Source of the DNA: RGIG2134 sp964461115
GTDB lineage: Bacteria > Cyanobacteriota > Vampirovibrionia > Gastranaerophilales > Gastranaerophilaceae
NCBI GenBank assembly: GCA_964461115.1
Contig: CAYWSX010000013.1
Coordinates: 1 to 63,739, forward strand
Length of the DNA: 63,739 bases
Reading direction: 5' to 3'
Shown: positions 25,004-33,944 of the stretch, piece after piece
How the letters are laid out: each line of letters starts with the position of its first letter
Numbering within the stretch: the first letter of the stretch is position 1
Position numbers and translations under genes: made by a program
Notes under the pieces: model-generated
Told to the model about the DNA's origin: nothing
What the model saw: the letters and a program-made list of their open reading frames with translations, nothing else
Database searches by the model: none

Positions 25004-26728
25004 CTAATTTTTCGCAAAATCAGCGAAAACAGGACTTACATTTACAGGCATTGCAGCCAAAGGATTTTGCGTTTCAGGAGTTTGTATCTGAGCGTTATGC
25101 GCTGCTTTTACATCGTTCTTTTTATTAATTTTATTTGTAAGCCAAATGTTGAATTTTGGAATAGCAACACCGAGAACCACGCCCGAGTACACATATCCCG
25201 CAATTTGCGCCAGTCCGAGGAGTTTCACACGCTTCAATGTTTTATCAAGCCTTGCGTCCTTGGCCTTTTTCAAGAGCTCCTTGAACGGTATCGCTTTGCC
25301 ATCATCTGTCACGGTTTTTATGCCTTTTTCAGTCAAATCATGCTGTAAAACCTCATCAACAGATTTTGTGTGCATGTTTTGCAGCCAGTGGAAGAATCCT
25401 TTTTTGCCCGATGTATTATCTACGTTTAACAGCGCCTTTTTGTCAGAAAGTGTCGCAACTGTTTTCGCAACAAAGCTGCCCAAAATCAGCCAGTTTACAA
25501 ATCCCAAAACATCTTTGAACGTACTTTCCCGAAGTTCGTTTTTATCACGAGCCGCCAGGAATCTCGACGCAACCGTCACACCGTAAATCAGCTTGTACTG
25601 TGCGAGTGTCGGGATTTTACCCTTAAACTGAACCGCACCGGGTATTTTTTTGAAATTTTTGTCAATCGAAGCAAATGCTATAGCCAGCATGCCTGCTGCG
25701 GCCGCAACTTTTGCCGCGATGAATCCCGCAGACGGTTTTTCCTTTTTATCGATGTCAGGATTATTTTTAACACCTACAAAGCCGTCACTGCCCGTTCTTT
25801 TTTTCGTGAGCCAGCGGTTGAACGGCTGAACGCTTGCACCTATGGCACTTGAGACACCGAGAGCCAGCATCGCCGCACGCATTTTGGTGTTTTTGAGCTG
25901 TTTGATGAACGCATTGTCCGCAAAATTCGGCGCGGCCTTAAACGCGTCCATAACCTTTTCTTTAGAGAATGTTTTTCCGAGCGCAAACGCGTCTTCGAGG
26001 AAGGAGTTTATCGCAAACCCGTCAACGGTTTTGCCATTTGAGATAAGTTTAAAATTCCGCTCCGCACCAGTCGATGAAATAATCAAATTCATCATATAAG
26101 ACATTTTGTCTTTTGGAATACGCTGTCCTTTGAGCTTGCTGTCTTGTGAAAGCTCACACAACGTTTCTACAAGTTTTTCACGAGTTGCCGTGTCAAGTTT
26201 TACCCAAGCTTTGCCGTCAGCCGCCTGAGAGTTCATCCCCTCCACTTTACCCAATAAATCAGCGAAATAGGCCTTTTGAAGCTTCGTTGTGTCAGATATT
26301 TTTTGATAATTTGTGTGCCAGATATCGCCTAAAATATCGATAGTTTGGTTGTTAGCGAAAACCGCATGCGAAAAAACACCAAAAGTCTTGTTAAGTTTTG
26401 CTCCCAGTGCAAAAGCGGCAGCACCGCCGATTGTACCGATTAAAACGTGGTTAACGGTACCTGAGTTTTCACGAATACCTGTCTCAACACAAGCGTCCAC
26501 GCCGCGCTGTGCGTCAACAAGGGTTCTCGGCAAGGACATAAATCCGAAGTCGACAAGCGTCGCGCCGACTGCCGGGTTTGTGTTCAAATATCTGAGCCCC
26601 TGCGACACGATATCAACCGCAGAGCCGAAGGAAGGCACAGAAGCTTCATTCTTCCCGTTATTTCGGACAATATTCTGTTGTGGGTTTTGATTAACTCTGA
26701 TGTTCATGTTTCGCTTTGTGTAGTACAT
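25004..26728 (-). CDS. Multi-pass membrane protein, lineage-specific family (tandem paralogue A)
   Basis: Not recognised. 574 residues; paralogue of the protein encoded upstream at 26799-28517. Shared landmarks: N-terminal SVPSFGSAVDIVSQGLRYLN, RENSG, PFNRWLTKKRTGSDGF (about 305), FKGKIPTLAQYKLIYGVTVA (about 372), SRFLAARDKNELRESTFKDV (about 392). Hydrophobic stretches include GTIGGAAAFALGAKL, IAAKVAAAAGMLAIAFASI, FVNWLILGSFVAKTVATL and AQIAGYVYSGVVLGVAIPKF. The start is uncertain: ATG 26728 or 26707, neither with a strong ribosome binding site. With 70 bases between them the pair is probably one operon. Inner-membrane location is inferred; no catalytic motif is seen. Confidence 0.8.
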   Translation of the reverse strand: MYYTKRNMNIRVNQNPQQNIVRNNGKNEASVPSFGSAVDIVSQGLRYLNTNPAVGATLVDFGFMSLPRTLVDAQRGVDACVETGIRENSGTVNHVLIGTIGGAAAFALGAKLNKTFGVFSHAVFANNQTIDILGDIWHTNYQKISDTTKLQKAYFADLLGKVEGMNSQAADGKAWVKLDTATREKLVETLCELSQDSKLKGQRIPKDKMSYMMNLIISSTGAERNFKLISNGKTVDGFAINSFLEDAFALGKTFSKEKVMDAFKAAPNFADNAFIKQLKNTKMRAAMLALGVSSAIGASVQPFNRWLTKKRTGSDGFVGVKNNPDIDKKEKPSAGFIAAKVAAAAGMLAIAFASIDKNFKKIPGAVQFKGKIPTLAQYKLIYGVTVASRFLAARDKNELRESTFKDVLGFVNWLILGSFVAKTVATLSDKKALLNVDNTSGKKGFFHWLQNMHTKSVDEVLQHDLTEKGIKTVTDDGKAIPFKELLKKAKDARLDKTLKRVKLLGLAQIAGYVYSGVVLGVAIPKFNIWLTNKINKKNDVKAAHNAQIQTPETQNPLAAMPVNVSPVFADFAKN

Positions 26729-26798
26729 ACTTTGGTTTTAATAACCGTGAATTTTAAAAATTGCTTGTTATCGGTGTGTTTTTTACATTATTTTAATA

Positions 26799-28517
26799 TT
26801 ACTTAAAATTTGACATTTTTTCAAACCCGCAAAAGGTACTGCTTGAGGGGAATAATTTATGCCACAAGAGCGACATCGTGGATTCGGGACCATGCTCGAG
26901 AGGGTTAGAATCCGTACCGGAAACATTATGCAAAGGCGGATTACCATTTTTTACATCTTCAAAAACCTTCGTTTTTAAGAGTTTTTCGTCCAGTTTATCC
27001 GTAAACTGTTTTTGAAGCTCCATATTTTTCAATTCTTGCTCTCTGTTTTTCTCAGTTTGTTTTCGGTTCCAAATAGGGATGAACAAGCCGAGAATAAGCA
27101 TGGACGCGCCGAGCGAAATCGCCTGACAAAGTGCACGAGCGTTTTTCATCTCAGGTTTAACTTCGTCAAAGGATTTCATTCCGTGATTTTTAATCCAGTT
27201 GCCGAATTTGCTTACCACGTTTGCATTTTTGTCCAAAACCTTGTGCTTGTTAATCAGGTCGTACTTGGCAGGGTTAACTTTTTCCATCATAGTCGCAGCA
27301 GCCTTCGCCACATAGTCCCCGAGGAAGTACAAACTCGCAAAACCCGCAACATCACGGAATGTAGACTCACGCACTTCGTTTCTGTCTTCGGCAGCCAGCA
27401 CACGGCTTGCAAAAGTAATAGCCGCAATCCAGCGCGCCTGGTCTAAAGTAGGGAACCAGCCCTTAAATTGAAGCATTTTCAGACTCGGTTTTTTCATCAT
27501 TGACAATATCGCCAGCCCCATAATAGAGCCCGCACCCAAAATCTTGTATGTCCACAGTTTCGAGTCTTTTCCCTTCTGAATTTTGTTTTCGGTGCCGAAA
27601 TCCCTATAAATAGGTGCACCTTCAACGCCTGAGCGCTTTCTCGTAATCCATCTGTTAATATATTGCATAGAAGACGCAAGCGGCAGAATGACCGCAAGCC
27701 CGATTAAACTTTTGCGGTTCACAAACTTTACGGCAGCCTCTTTAAAATGCCCCATATTATCAATTACAGAGGCGTGCGAGAACTTTTTACCCATATCGAC
27801 AACGTCTCGCAGCAGAGATGATAAGTTTCCGTCAAATGCCTTTTCGTCTCCGTAAAATCTAATCGTATCGGCCGACTTCACAGACTCGGCAAGCAGTTTG
27901 TACGCCTCTTTCAGCGCAGATTTTGTTTCTTTTTTTGATGACTTGTTTAAAATAACATCCGTAAGCAGTTTTTCAACATTTTCACAAGCTTTTTTGTCTT
28001 TAGAGTAAGAAACCCAGCCGCCGTCATTCGAGGAATTAAAGCCCTGAATAGAATTCAGCACCTTATTGACGTAGCCTTTAACACGTTCCTGCGGCTGCCC
28101 ATTTTTAGGGAAGTACTGCGAAAGCTTTTCTATCGAATTTTGGTTAGCCCAAGAACCCGACATATTAAGCTCACGGTACTGTTTCGGCAATGTAGAGTTT
28201 TCGATTAATTTTGCAATACCATATACAAAAAAGCTCGGCAAAAGACAGTTTACAAAAAGCCCTGATGACTCTCTGCGGAACGTTTCCAGGCCTGCATGCG
28301 GGTTTGTATGGAAATCAACCGCCGCACGCGGTGCAATACAAGTCGCACCATCAATAACGGAAACACCAATCATAGGGTGCTGTTCGCACGCCTGAAGTCC
28401 CATTGTCAAAAGGTTTAATCCGTTACCGAAACTAACCTCGGAAGGCTTGTGGGGATTATTTTTTAACAAAGGGTTATTAAATTGGCTGTATTTGTTTACG
28501 TCGGCTTTTATTATCAT
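26799..28517 (-). CDS. Multi-pass membrane protein, lineage-specific family (tandem paralogue B)
   Basis: Not recognised. 572 residues from the ATG at 28517 (GAGTAAAG upstream; a longer frame to 28541 is possible). It aligns with the 25004-26728 product through SEVSFGNGLNLLTMGLQACE near the N-terminus, FRRESSG, YINRWITRKRSGVEG (about 296), FKGWFPTLDQARWIAAITFA and SRVLAAEDRNEVRESTFRDV (about 365-400). Hydrophobic segments include FVNCLLPSFFVYGIAKLI, GLAVILPLASSM, LGAGSIMGLAILSMM and ISLGASMLILGLFIPIW. The C-terminal tail (about 500-572) is hydrophilic. The RNExREST[FR][KR]DVxGF motif is the best handle for finding relatives. The membrane protein at 43658-44992 may be a distant third member. 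Confidence 0.8.
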   Translation of the reverse strand: MIIKADVNKYSQFNNPLLKNNPHKPSEVSFGNGLNLLTMGLQACEQHPMIGVSVIDGATCIAPRAAVDFHTNPHAGLETFRRESSGLFVNCLLPSFFVYGIAKLIENSTLPKQYRELNMSGSWANQNSIEKLSQYFPKNGQPQERVKGYVNKVLNSIQGFNSSNDGGWVSYSKDKKACENVEKLLTDVILNKSSKKETKSALKEAYKLLAESVKSADTIRFYGDEKAFDGNLSSLLRDVVDMGKKFSHASVIDNMGHFKEAAVKFVNRKSLIGLAVILPLASSMQYINRWITRKRSGVEGAPIYRDFGTENKIQKGKDSKLWTYKILGAGSIMGLAILSMMKKPSLKMLQFKGWFPTLDQARWIAAITFASRVLAAEDRNEVRESTFRDVAGFASLYFLGDYVAKAAATMMEKVNPAKYDLINKHKVLDKNANVVSKFGNWIKNHGMKSFDEVKPEMKNARALCQAISLGASMLILGLFIPIWNRKQTEKNREQELKNMELQKQFTDKLDEKLLKTKVFEDVKNGNPPLHNVSGTDSNPLEHGPESTMSLLWHKLFPSSSTFCGFEKMSNFK

Positions 28518-28833
28518 CTTTACTCTATATAACGTACACAACTATTTTAACAAGTCTGTGATTAATATAAAATAGAACAAATTTTTTTTTGCCATGAATC
28601 AAAAAACGCGATTTCGCGCTTCCGCAGGATTTATTCAGAGTGAAATAAAAAATATAGGTGTTGTTTTTTTACTGTGCAGTATTTTTAGGGGTTTACAGGT
28701 ATCGGTATTTAATTTTTTACAAATGCGCGAAGAAAAAAAGTTTAAAATTCATCTTTACAAAACTTAAATCTTATCCCTATATTCCGGCAATTAATTATTA
28801 CATATATACTTATTATATATACGAGGTGTAACT

Positions 28834-28899
28834 ATGAATTTCTTATTATTAAAATTTTTCCACAGACAGCGCCGTTTCGCTATAGCGGATTTGGTTTAA
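28834..28899 (+). CDS. Possible 21-residue small protein
   Basis: A 21-codon frame starting MNFLLLKFF with a basic centre (HRQRRF). It has a good GAGGTG 5 bases before the ATG and TATATA-type -10 boxes upstream. The hydrophobic/basic composition could suit a leader or membrane-active peptide. A 10-bp palindrome CGCTATAGCG lies in its end. Coding is uncertain. The surrounding gap (28518-28833) shows an AT-rich stretch without a gene and a short CGCG-AAAT-CGCG hairpin (about 28606) with T6 on the minus strand. Confidence 0.35.
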   Translation: MNFLLLKFFHRQRRFAIADLV

Positions 28900-28939
28900 G
28901 ACGAAAAAACAAGTTTTTGCTATCACGTTCTACGCTTTC

Positions 28940-29135
28940 AGATTCTTACCCTGAAGGGTTCAGAATGACAACAGGCTGCCCGTCATTCTGATTGAGCGGA
29001 GCGATTGAAGAATCTTTTCTTTCTCAATCTCCCCGTCATTCTGACGGATCGCAGTGACGGAAGAATCTGTTGCTTTTTACGTCGGGTGCTTTAAGATTCT
29101 TCACCCTGAAGGGTTCAGAATGACGGGGAGACAAT
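28940..29135. repeat. Dispersed palindromic repeats, family A
   Basis: Two or three A units in alternating orientation (AGATTCTTACCCTGAAGGG, GTCATTCTGATTGAGCGGAG, AGATTCTTCACCCTGAAGGG). Confidence 0.88.
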
Positions 29136-29165
29136 GAGGTAAGAATCATTATTAATTTTATACTG

Positions 29166-29193
29166 TTGCAAATTAAGATTTATTACTTATACT
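29166..29193 (+). promoter_or_regulatory. Sigma-70 promoter of the GIY-YIG gene
   Basis: TTGCAA (29166-29171), 16 bases, TATACT (29188-29193). The start would be near 29200, leaving about 7 nt before the ATG at 29207. Confidence 0.6.
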
Positions 29194-29206
29194 TTTTCAA
29201 GTAATA

Positions 29207-29500
29207 ATGAATAGTAAGTGCGGATACATTTATATACTTACAAACTACACCAATTCCACGTTATACATTGGTGTCACATCCAATTTAATTAAACGAATAT
29301 ATGAACATAAAACCAAGGTAGTTGAGGGTTTCAGCAAACGATACAATTTAACAAAGCTTGTGTATTACAAAAAAACAGATACGATAGCAGGCGCTATTGA
29401 GTACGAAAAATATCTCAAAGGAAAAATCAGGAAATATAAAGAAGGTTTGATAAACTCCCTAAATCCTGAATGGTTAGATTTGTATAATGAGATAATTTAA
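29207..29500 (+). CDS. GIY-YIG domain protein (UPF0213-like putative endonuclease)
   Basis: 97-residue stand-alone GIY-YIG domain: CGYIYILTN (5-13) and STLYIGVTSNLIKRIYEHKT (about 17-36) give both conserved Tyr and the Arg, with FSKRYNLTKLVYYKK and a catalytic-type Glu in AGAIEYEKYLKGKI (about 66-79). Such short proteins are common in bacteria and their biological role is mostly unknown; some act on DNA. Monocistronic between repeat blocks, with a near-leaderless promoter and only a weak ribosome binding site. The gene is more AT-rich than its neighbours, which could mean transfer. Confidence 0.9.
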   Translation: MNSKCGYIYILTNYTNSTLYIGVTSNLIKRIYEHKTKVVEGFSKRYNLTKLVYYKKTDTIAGAIEYEKYLKGKIRKYKEGLINSLNPEWLDLYNEII

Positions 29501-29507
29501 GTTTTAC

Positions 29508-29720
29508 AGCTATCAAGATTCTGCACCCTACAGGGTTCAGAATGACGGGTGGATAATATGCTCAGATAAGTAGTCGTCATTCTGAGTGAGCGGAGCGATT
29601 GAAGAATCTTTTCTTTCTCAATCTCCCCGTCATTCTGAGCGAAGCGACAGCTCCTCTTCTTAGTTCGGCGTACCGAACTTTAGAAGGGAGGGTACCCCTT
29701 GCGGGTAAGAATCTTCACAG
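29508..29720. repeat. Dispersed palindromic repeats, families A and B
   Basis: AGATTCTGCACCCTACAGGG half, then GTCATTCTGAGTGAGCGGAG unit, then a B segment (GACAGCTCCTCTTCTTAG ... GGGAGGGTACCCC, about 29649-29698). Confidence 0.88.
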
Positions 29721-29782
29721 ACTATTGTATAAACCCCGAAATTATGCAAAAATGACATATACACGATTGGGGATATTATAAT

Positions 29783-30520
29783 ATGTCAAAAAATATTTTG
29801 GTTGTGGACGACGATGAAGAAATCCGTGATTTGCTTGAATTCGACCTTGCCCAAAGCGGCTACAATATTGATACGGCGAAAAACGGTATTGAAGGGCTTG
29901 AAAAAGCGCTTACAAGTAACTATGATTTGATTCTGTTGGACGTAATGATGCCAAAAATGAACGGTTTTGACGTTTGTAAAAATATCCGCAAGGCTCAAAA
30001 GGCAGTACCTATACTGCTTTTGACAGCAAAGGGAACCATAAACGATAAAACCGAAGGTTTTGAATGCGGTGCCGACGACTACCTGATAAAACCTTTCGAT
30101 ATCCAAGAGGTTCTTTTGCGCGTACGAGCTTTGCTTCGCCGAGGGGGATCGGGGGCAGAGAGCGGCGACTCAGCCAAGTCAGGCGGCGCACAAACGTTCA
30201 AAAATGAGATTTTAAAAGCGGGTGAAATTGAAATTTTTCCGGATTCGCTTGAAACCGTCGTGAACGAAAAGCGTATAAAGCTTACCCCGACTGAATTTGA
30301 GATTCTATACTGTCTTATGCAGCATTTCAACAACTCGGTTAACCTTGCAACGCTGCTTAACGAAGTTTGGGGCTACGACAGCGATGAGGACGTGAGAATG
30401 CTTCGGGTGCATGTCGGCGGGCTTCGTCAAAAAATCGAAGAAAATTCAAAAAGTCCAAAATACCTGCACACAGTGATTAACGTCGGCTACAAACTCACAC
30501 CGTTCACGGAAGAAGAGTGA
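29783..30520 (+). CDS. OmpR/PhoB-family response regulator
   Basis: Transcription factor activated by phosphorylation. 245 residues: receiver domain (1-118) with the acidic pair in VVDDDEEIRDLLEFDL, phospho-acceptor Asp about 53 in LILLDVMMPKMNGF, Thr in LLLTAKG and Lys in DDYLIKPFD; a Gly/Ser-rich linker (about 119-135); then a winged-helix DNA-binding domain (about 145-240) ending in RVHVGGLRQKIE...YLHTVINVGYKL. GGGGAT lies 8 bases before the ATG. The histidine kinase ATG overlaps its stop by one base (TGATG), so the pair is translationally coupled and surely cognate. Confidence 0.96.
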   Translation: MSKNILVVDDDEEIRDLLEFDLAQSGYNIDTAKNGIEGLEKALTSNYDLILLDVMMPKMNGFDVCKNIRKAQKAVPILLLTAKGTINDKTEGFECGADDYLIKPFDIQEVLLRVRALLRRGGSGAESGDSAKSGGAQTFKNEILKAGEIEIFPDSLETVVNEKRIKLTPTEFEILYCLMQHFNNSVNLATLLNEVWGYDSDEDVRMLRVHVGGLRQKIEENSKSPKYLHTVINVGYKLTPFTEEE

Positions 30521-32208
30521 TGAAATTCAATTACAGACTCAAAATTATTGAACAAATTTTAATCGTCATGATTTTCGCAGTCCTGACGCCAATGGTCGTG
30601 AGCGGTGTCATCATCAACAACATAAACCAGCACTCCGTGCGCCGCGAACTTAATTACTCCGTCTCGATGATAAGCGAAGTCGTCGTCAAAAACATCGAAA
30701 CCTTCTTTTACGCTGCAAAAAGCGAACTTAACACCATCGCACTCGCGATAAAATACCTTCCGCGAAACTCATACAGAAGACAGTTTCTGGAAGCACTAAG
30801 AAAAAATTCGTCTGAAATAAGCGACATAAAAATCGAAGATATATCTGTCTACAACGAAAAATTCAAAAATAATAAAGACTATTACTACGACAAAGAAGCC
30901 CGGCAGGTATTCTTAGCCCAGCCTTTGGACAGCAAAAATTGCCTGGTGGCAACAATCGACCGAAAAGTCTTTGAAAAAAAACTTTTTGAAATTTTTAAGA
31001 ACGACGAGCGGCAGGTTTACCTGCTGGATGGCGAAAGAAAGCTTGTCCTGTCAAACAATCTCTCTGACAAAGAGTATAAATACGCAATGGAATCGCTGCC
31101 CGCGCATTTGGTGTCAAATAAGCCAAAAACCTTCGGTAAGGTCAAGAACCAGCCTCTGGCTTACTACAAAGTTAAAAACCCCGACCTCATCGTCATCGTA
31201 AACACGACAAACAAGGTCACCCAAGACACAATCAACATCGCCCGATACAAAATAATACTCGCAATAGTGCTTTCAGTGCTTTTTATCTTCTCTGTCGTGG
31301 GGATTTACACCTCCTACCTTTACATCAATATAAAACAGCTTTTCAAAGGTATTTTGGCAATTTCGAAAGGCAACTACAAGCGTAAAATCCGTCTTTTGAC
31401 AAACGTTTTCACACCATTTGAACTAATATTTTTGGCAAACGAGTTTAACGGAATGGTTTCGGAGATTAACCTCTCTTACCGCCGTCTGACGCTAAAAAAC
31501 AAGGAGTTGAAAAAACTGGACGGATTCCGTTCCAACCTCATCGACACGGTCAGCCATGAGCTGAGAACGCCTCTTACAAGCATAAAAGGCTACACGTCGC
31601 GCCTGCTTAGACAAGACATACAAATCGATAAAGAAACTGAAATAAAATCGCTCAAAGTCATACGCCGCCAAGCAGAACGACTATCACGAATGGTTGAAGA
31701 CCTGCTTGTTATCCCCGACATTGAGGGTGCGCGTTTGAATATCAAAATTGACACGGTAAATCTGGAGGAAGTCGCACAAATTTCCCTGAATTCGCTCAAA
31801 GACGTTGAAAACTCAAACATAGACATTGATATACCGCAGAATTTCCCGCTGATTTACGCTGACAAAGACAGGCTGGAGCAGATTTTGATAAACCTCCTGG
31901 AAAACGCCAAAAAATACGCATACGAAGATTCAAAAATCACACTCGCCGCTTACGCAAAAGAGGGCGACGATATAGCATACATCAAGGTGGAAAATAGCGC
32001 AGATTACATCAAAAAAGAGGATTTGGATACCTTATTCGATAAATTTACAAGAATCGACGACCAAACCACCAGAACAACCCGCGGAACGGGGCTCGGGCTA
32101 TTTATAGTCAAGGGACTCATTGAAGCAATGGGCGGAAAAATCAGGTTAAACTCCTCGCCCGACAACCGTTTTACTGTAAGCTTAACTTTGCCTGTTGCCA
32201 ATGATTAA
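30520..32208 (+). CDS. Membrane sensor histidine kinase (HAMP-HisKA-HATPase)
   Basis: 562 residues. TM1 (about 10-33, QILIVMIFAVLTPMVVSGVI), a periplasmic sensor region (about 34-238) with no recognised ligand motif, TM2 (about 243-265, IILAIVLSVLFIFSVVGIYT), HAMP (about 266-320), HisKA with phospho-His in TVSHELRTPLTSIKGY (about 345), and HATPase_c with N-box NLLENAKKYAYE and G-box GTGLGLFIVKGL. It phosphorylates the regulator encoded just upstream. A GTG three bases earlier is an alternative start. tadA begins 8 bases inside its 3' end. The signal is unknown; the periplasmic domain is a dCache/PAS-like size. Confidence 0.95.
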   Translation: MKFNYRLKIIEQILIVMIFAVLTPMVVSGVIINNINQHSVRRELNYSVSMISEVVVKNIETFFYAAKSELNTIALAIKYLPRNSYRRQFLEALRKNSSEISDIKIEDISVYNEKFKNNKDYYYDKEARQVFLAQPLDSKNCLVATIDRKVFEKKLFEIFKNDERQVYLLDGERKLVLSNNLSDKEYKYAMESLPAHLVSNKPKTFGKVKNQPLAYYKVKNPDLIVIVNTTNKVTQDTINIARYKIILAIVLSVLFIFSVVGIYTSYLYINIKQLFKGILAISKGNYKRKIRLLTNVFTPFELIFLANEFNGMVSEINLSYRRLTLKNKELKKLDGFRSNLIDTVSHELRTPLTSIKGYTSRLLRQDIQIDKETEIKSLKVIRRQAERLSRMVEDLLVIPDIEGARLNIKIDTVNLEEVAQISLNSLKDVENSNIDIDIPQNFPLIYADKDRLEQILINLLENAKKYAYEDSKITLAAYAKEGDDIAYIKVENSADYIKKEDLDTLFDKFTRIDDQTTRTTRGTGLGLFIVKGLIEAMGGKIRLNSSPDNRFTVSLTLPVAND

Positions 32209-32644
32209 TACTGAATTTATGAAAGCTGCCATAGAAATCGCAAAACAGGCGGGAACCGACCTTCCGATAGGCGCTGTGATTGTCAAAGACGGTAAAATTA
32301 TTGCATCCGCGCACAATGAGAAAGAAAAACTCCAAAATGCCGCAAAACACGCGGAAATGATTGTGATTGAACAAGCAAGCAAAAAATCAGACAACTGGAG
32401 GCTGGAAGACTGCGATTTGTACGTCACGCTCGAGCCCTGCCCCATGTGCGCTTGGGCAATCCTTCAAAGCAGGTTTAAAAACGTGTATTTCGGCGCATAC
32501 GACGGGCTTTACGGCGCGCTCGGCTCCAAAATCGACGTCAGAGATTTATTAGGTGCTAAAATAAATATTAAGGGCGGAATTCTCGAACAAGAGTGTCGAG
32601 AATTGCTCGACAGTTACTTCAAAGAATTGAGAAACGGAAAATGA
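32201..32644 (+). CDS. tadA: tRNA adenosine-34 deaminase family (TadA/CMP-dCMP-type zinc deaminase)
   Basis: Deaminates A34 to inosine in tRNA-Arg(ACG); related nucleoside/guanine deaminases share the fold. 147 residues with DLPIGAVIVKDGKIIASAHN (about 20-39), zinc ligand and proton shuttle in KHAEMIVIEQA (about 50), the second zinc site TLEPCPMCAWAILQSR (about 76-91) and the TadA-like YGALGSKIDVRDL. The ATG at 32201 lies within the last codons of the kinase gene; four bases (ATGA) overlap the next gene. Co-transcription with a two-component system is unusual for tadA and probably reflects compact packing. Confidence 0.9.
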   Translation: MINTEFMKAAIEIAKQAGTDLPIGAVIVKDGKIIASAHNEKEKLQNAAKHAEMIVIEQASKKSDNWRLEDCDLYVTLEPCPMCAWAILQSRFKNVYFGAYDGLYGALGSKIDVRDLLGAKINIKGGILEQECRELLDSYFKELRNGK

Positions 32645-33399
32645 TTACAAAAACGAAAATGGACGAACTTGCCGCCGAATACGAAACAAAAGACTTCATA
32701 GACTCAGACCCGGTGCGATTTCCAAGCATGTACAAAACACGCGAAGACATCGAAATTGCAGGCTTTCTCTCCAGCATGTTCGCTTACGGCAATCGAAAAG
32801 CCTTCATCCCGAAACTAGAAGAATTATTTGAGATTATGGGCAAAAAACCGTTCGAATACGTTAAAAATTACGACGAAAACAGCCTAGACCTCGACAATTT
32901 CGATTACAGATTTTCAAAAGGCTGCGACATAAAAGAAATTATGCGAATCCTCAAAAAGCTTTATACAAAAGACGATTCGAGCCTCGAAGCCCTTTTTAAA
33001 TACGGCTGGGAAAGTCGAAAAACAATAAAAGGCATGCTTGAAGTCGTATGCGATTATTTTTACTCAAATGTGAAGAATGAAGTAACCAAAGGCTTTTACC
33101 ACCTCATACCCGACGCGCACAAATCAAGCGCGCTCAAGCGGATGAACATGTTTTTGCGCTGGATGGTTCGAGAAGGCGAAGTTGACCTTGGAGTTTGGCG
33201 TTTTGTGCCTAAATCCGAACTTATCATCCCGCTGGACACCCACGTGGCTCGACTTTCTGTCACAACAGGCATAATCACGCGCGCAAATGGCGATTTCAAA
33301 ACTGCAGAGCAAATCACCCGCGTTTTAAGAGAATTTGACCCGCAAGACCCCGTAAAGTATGACTTTGCGCTATTCGGCTACGGAGTGAATAATAAGTAA
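32641..33399 (+). CDS. TIGR02757/DUF2400 family protein
   Basis: 252 residues; conserved family of unknown function found in many bacteria. Hallmarks: EIAGFLSSMFAYGNRKAFIP (about 38-57), DYRFSKGCDIKEIMRIL (about 93), NMFLRWMVREGEVDLGVWRF (about 169), IPLDTHVARLSVTTGI (about 195) and DPVKYDFALFGYGVN at the end. The helical layout and the DTHV element recall helix-hairpin-helix DNA glycosylases (HhH-GPD), to which the family has been compared. It starts with ATG overlapping the tadA TGA (ATGA). Function remains open. Confidence 0.9.
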   Translation: MITKTKMDELAAEYETKDFIDSDPVRFPSMYKTREDIEIAGFLSSMFAYGNRKAFIPKLEELFEIMGKKPFEYVKNYDENSLDLDNFDYRFSKGCDIKEIMRILKKLYTKDDSSLEALFKYGWESRKTIKGMLEVVCDYFYSNVKNEVTKGFYHLIPDAHKSSALKRMNMFLRWMVREGEVDLGVWRFVPKSELIIPLDTHVARLSVTTGIITRANGDFKTAEQITRVLREFDPQDPVKYDFALFGYGVNNK

Positions 33400-33469
33400 G
33401 GAATACGCCCTAAACGTAAAGCAGGTCGTTTATGTGTAAATACAATGATCACTCTCAGCATATTTTCCA

Positions 33470-33930
33470 AGCGTCATTCTGAGAATCCATCTACACGTCA
33501 TTCTGACGGAACGCAGTGACGGAAGAATCTGCTGCTTTTCCCGCTGGACACTTTTAGATTCTTCGCTCCGCTCTGAATGACGGGGAAGTGGGGTACTTTA
33601 GATTCTTACCCTCAAGGGGTACCCTCCCTTCTAAAGTTCGGTAAACCTCACTAAGAAGAAGAGCTGTCACTCTCAAGGGTTCAGAATGACGACCTGACTT
33701 TTACCGTTTACTGTCATCCTGAACTTGTTTCAGGATCTATCCGATGGTGCGAATCCCTCTTAACGTTGAAGAAAAATTCTTGCCTTTCGGCTCTGCCGGG
33801 TGAGACTTACATCGTTTACGCACCTAGTCTATTAGATCCTGAAACAAGTTCAGGATGACAGTTGAGAGCTGGGTTGAGCGGGAGATAGGTTGACAAAGGG
33901 AACGACAGAGCCTGAAAGGCGATGTCCCAT
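33470..33930. repeat. Dispersed palindromic repeats, families A, B, C and D
   Basis: All four families occur together: A units (33500-33600), B (about 33608-33668), C pairs (about 33712-33740 and 33836-33862) and a D fragment (TTGACAAAGGGAACGACAG ... CTGAAAGGCGATGTC, about 33889-33929). Nothing else is seen between 33400 and 33944. Confidence 0.9.
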
Positions 33931-33944
33931 GCAGTCCAAAATCC

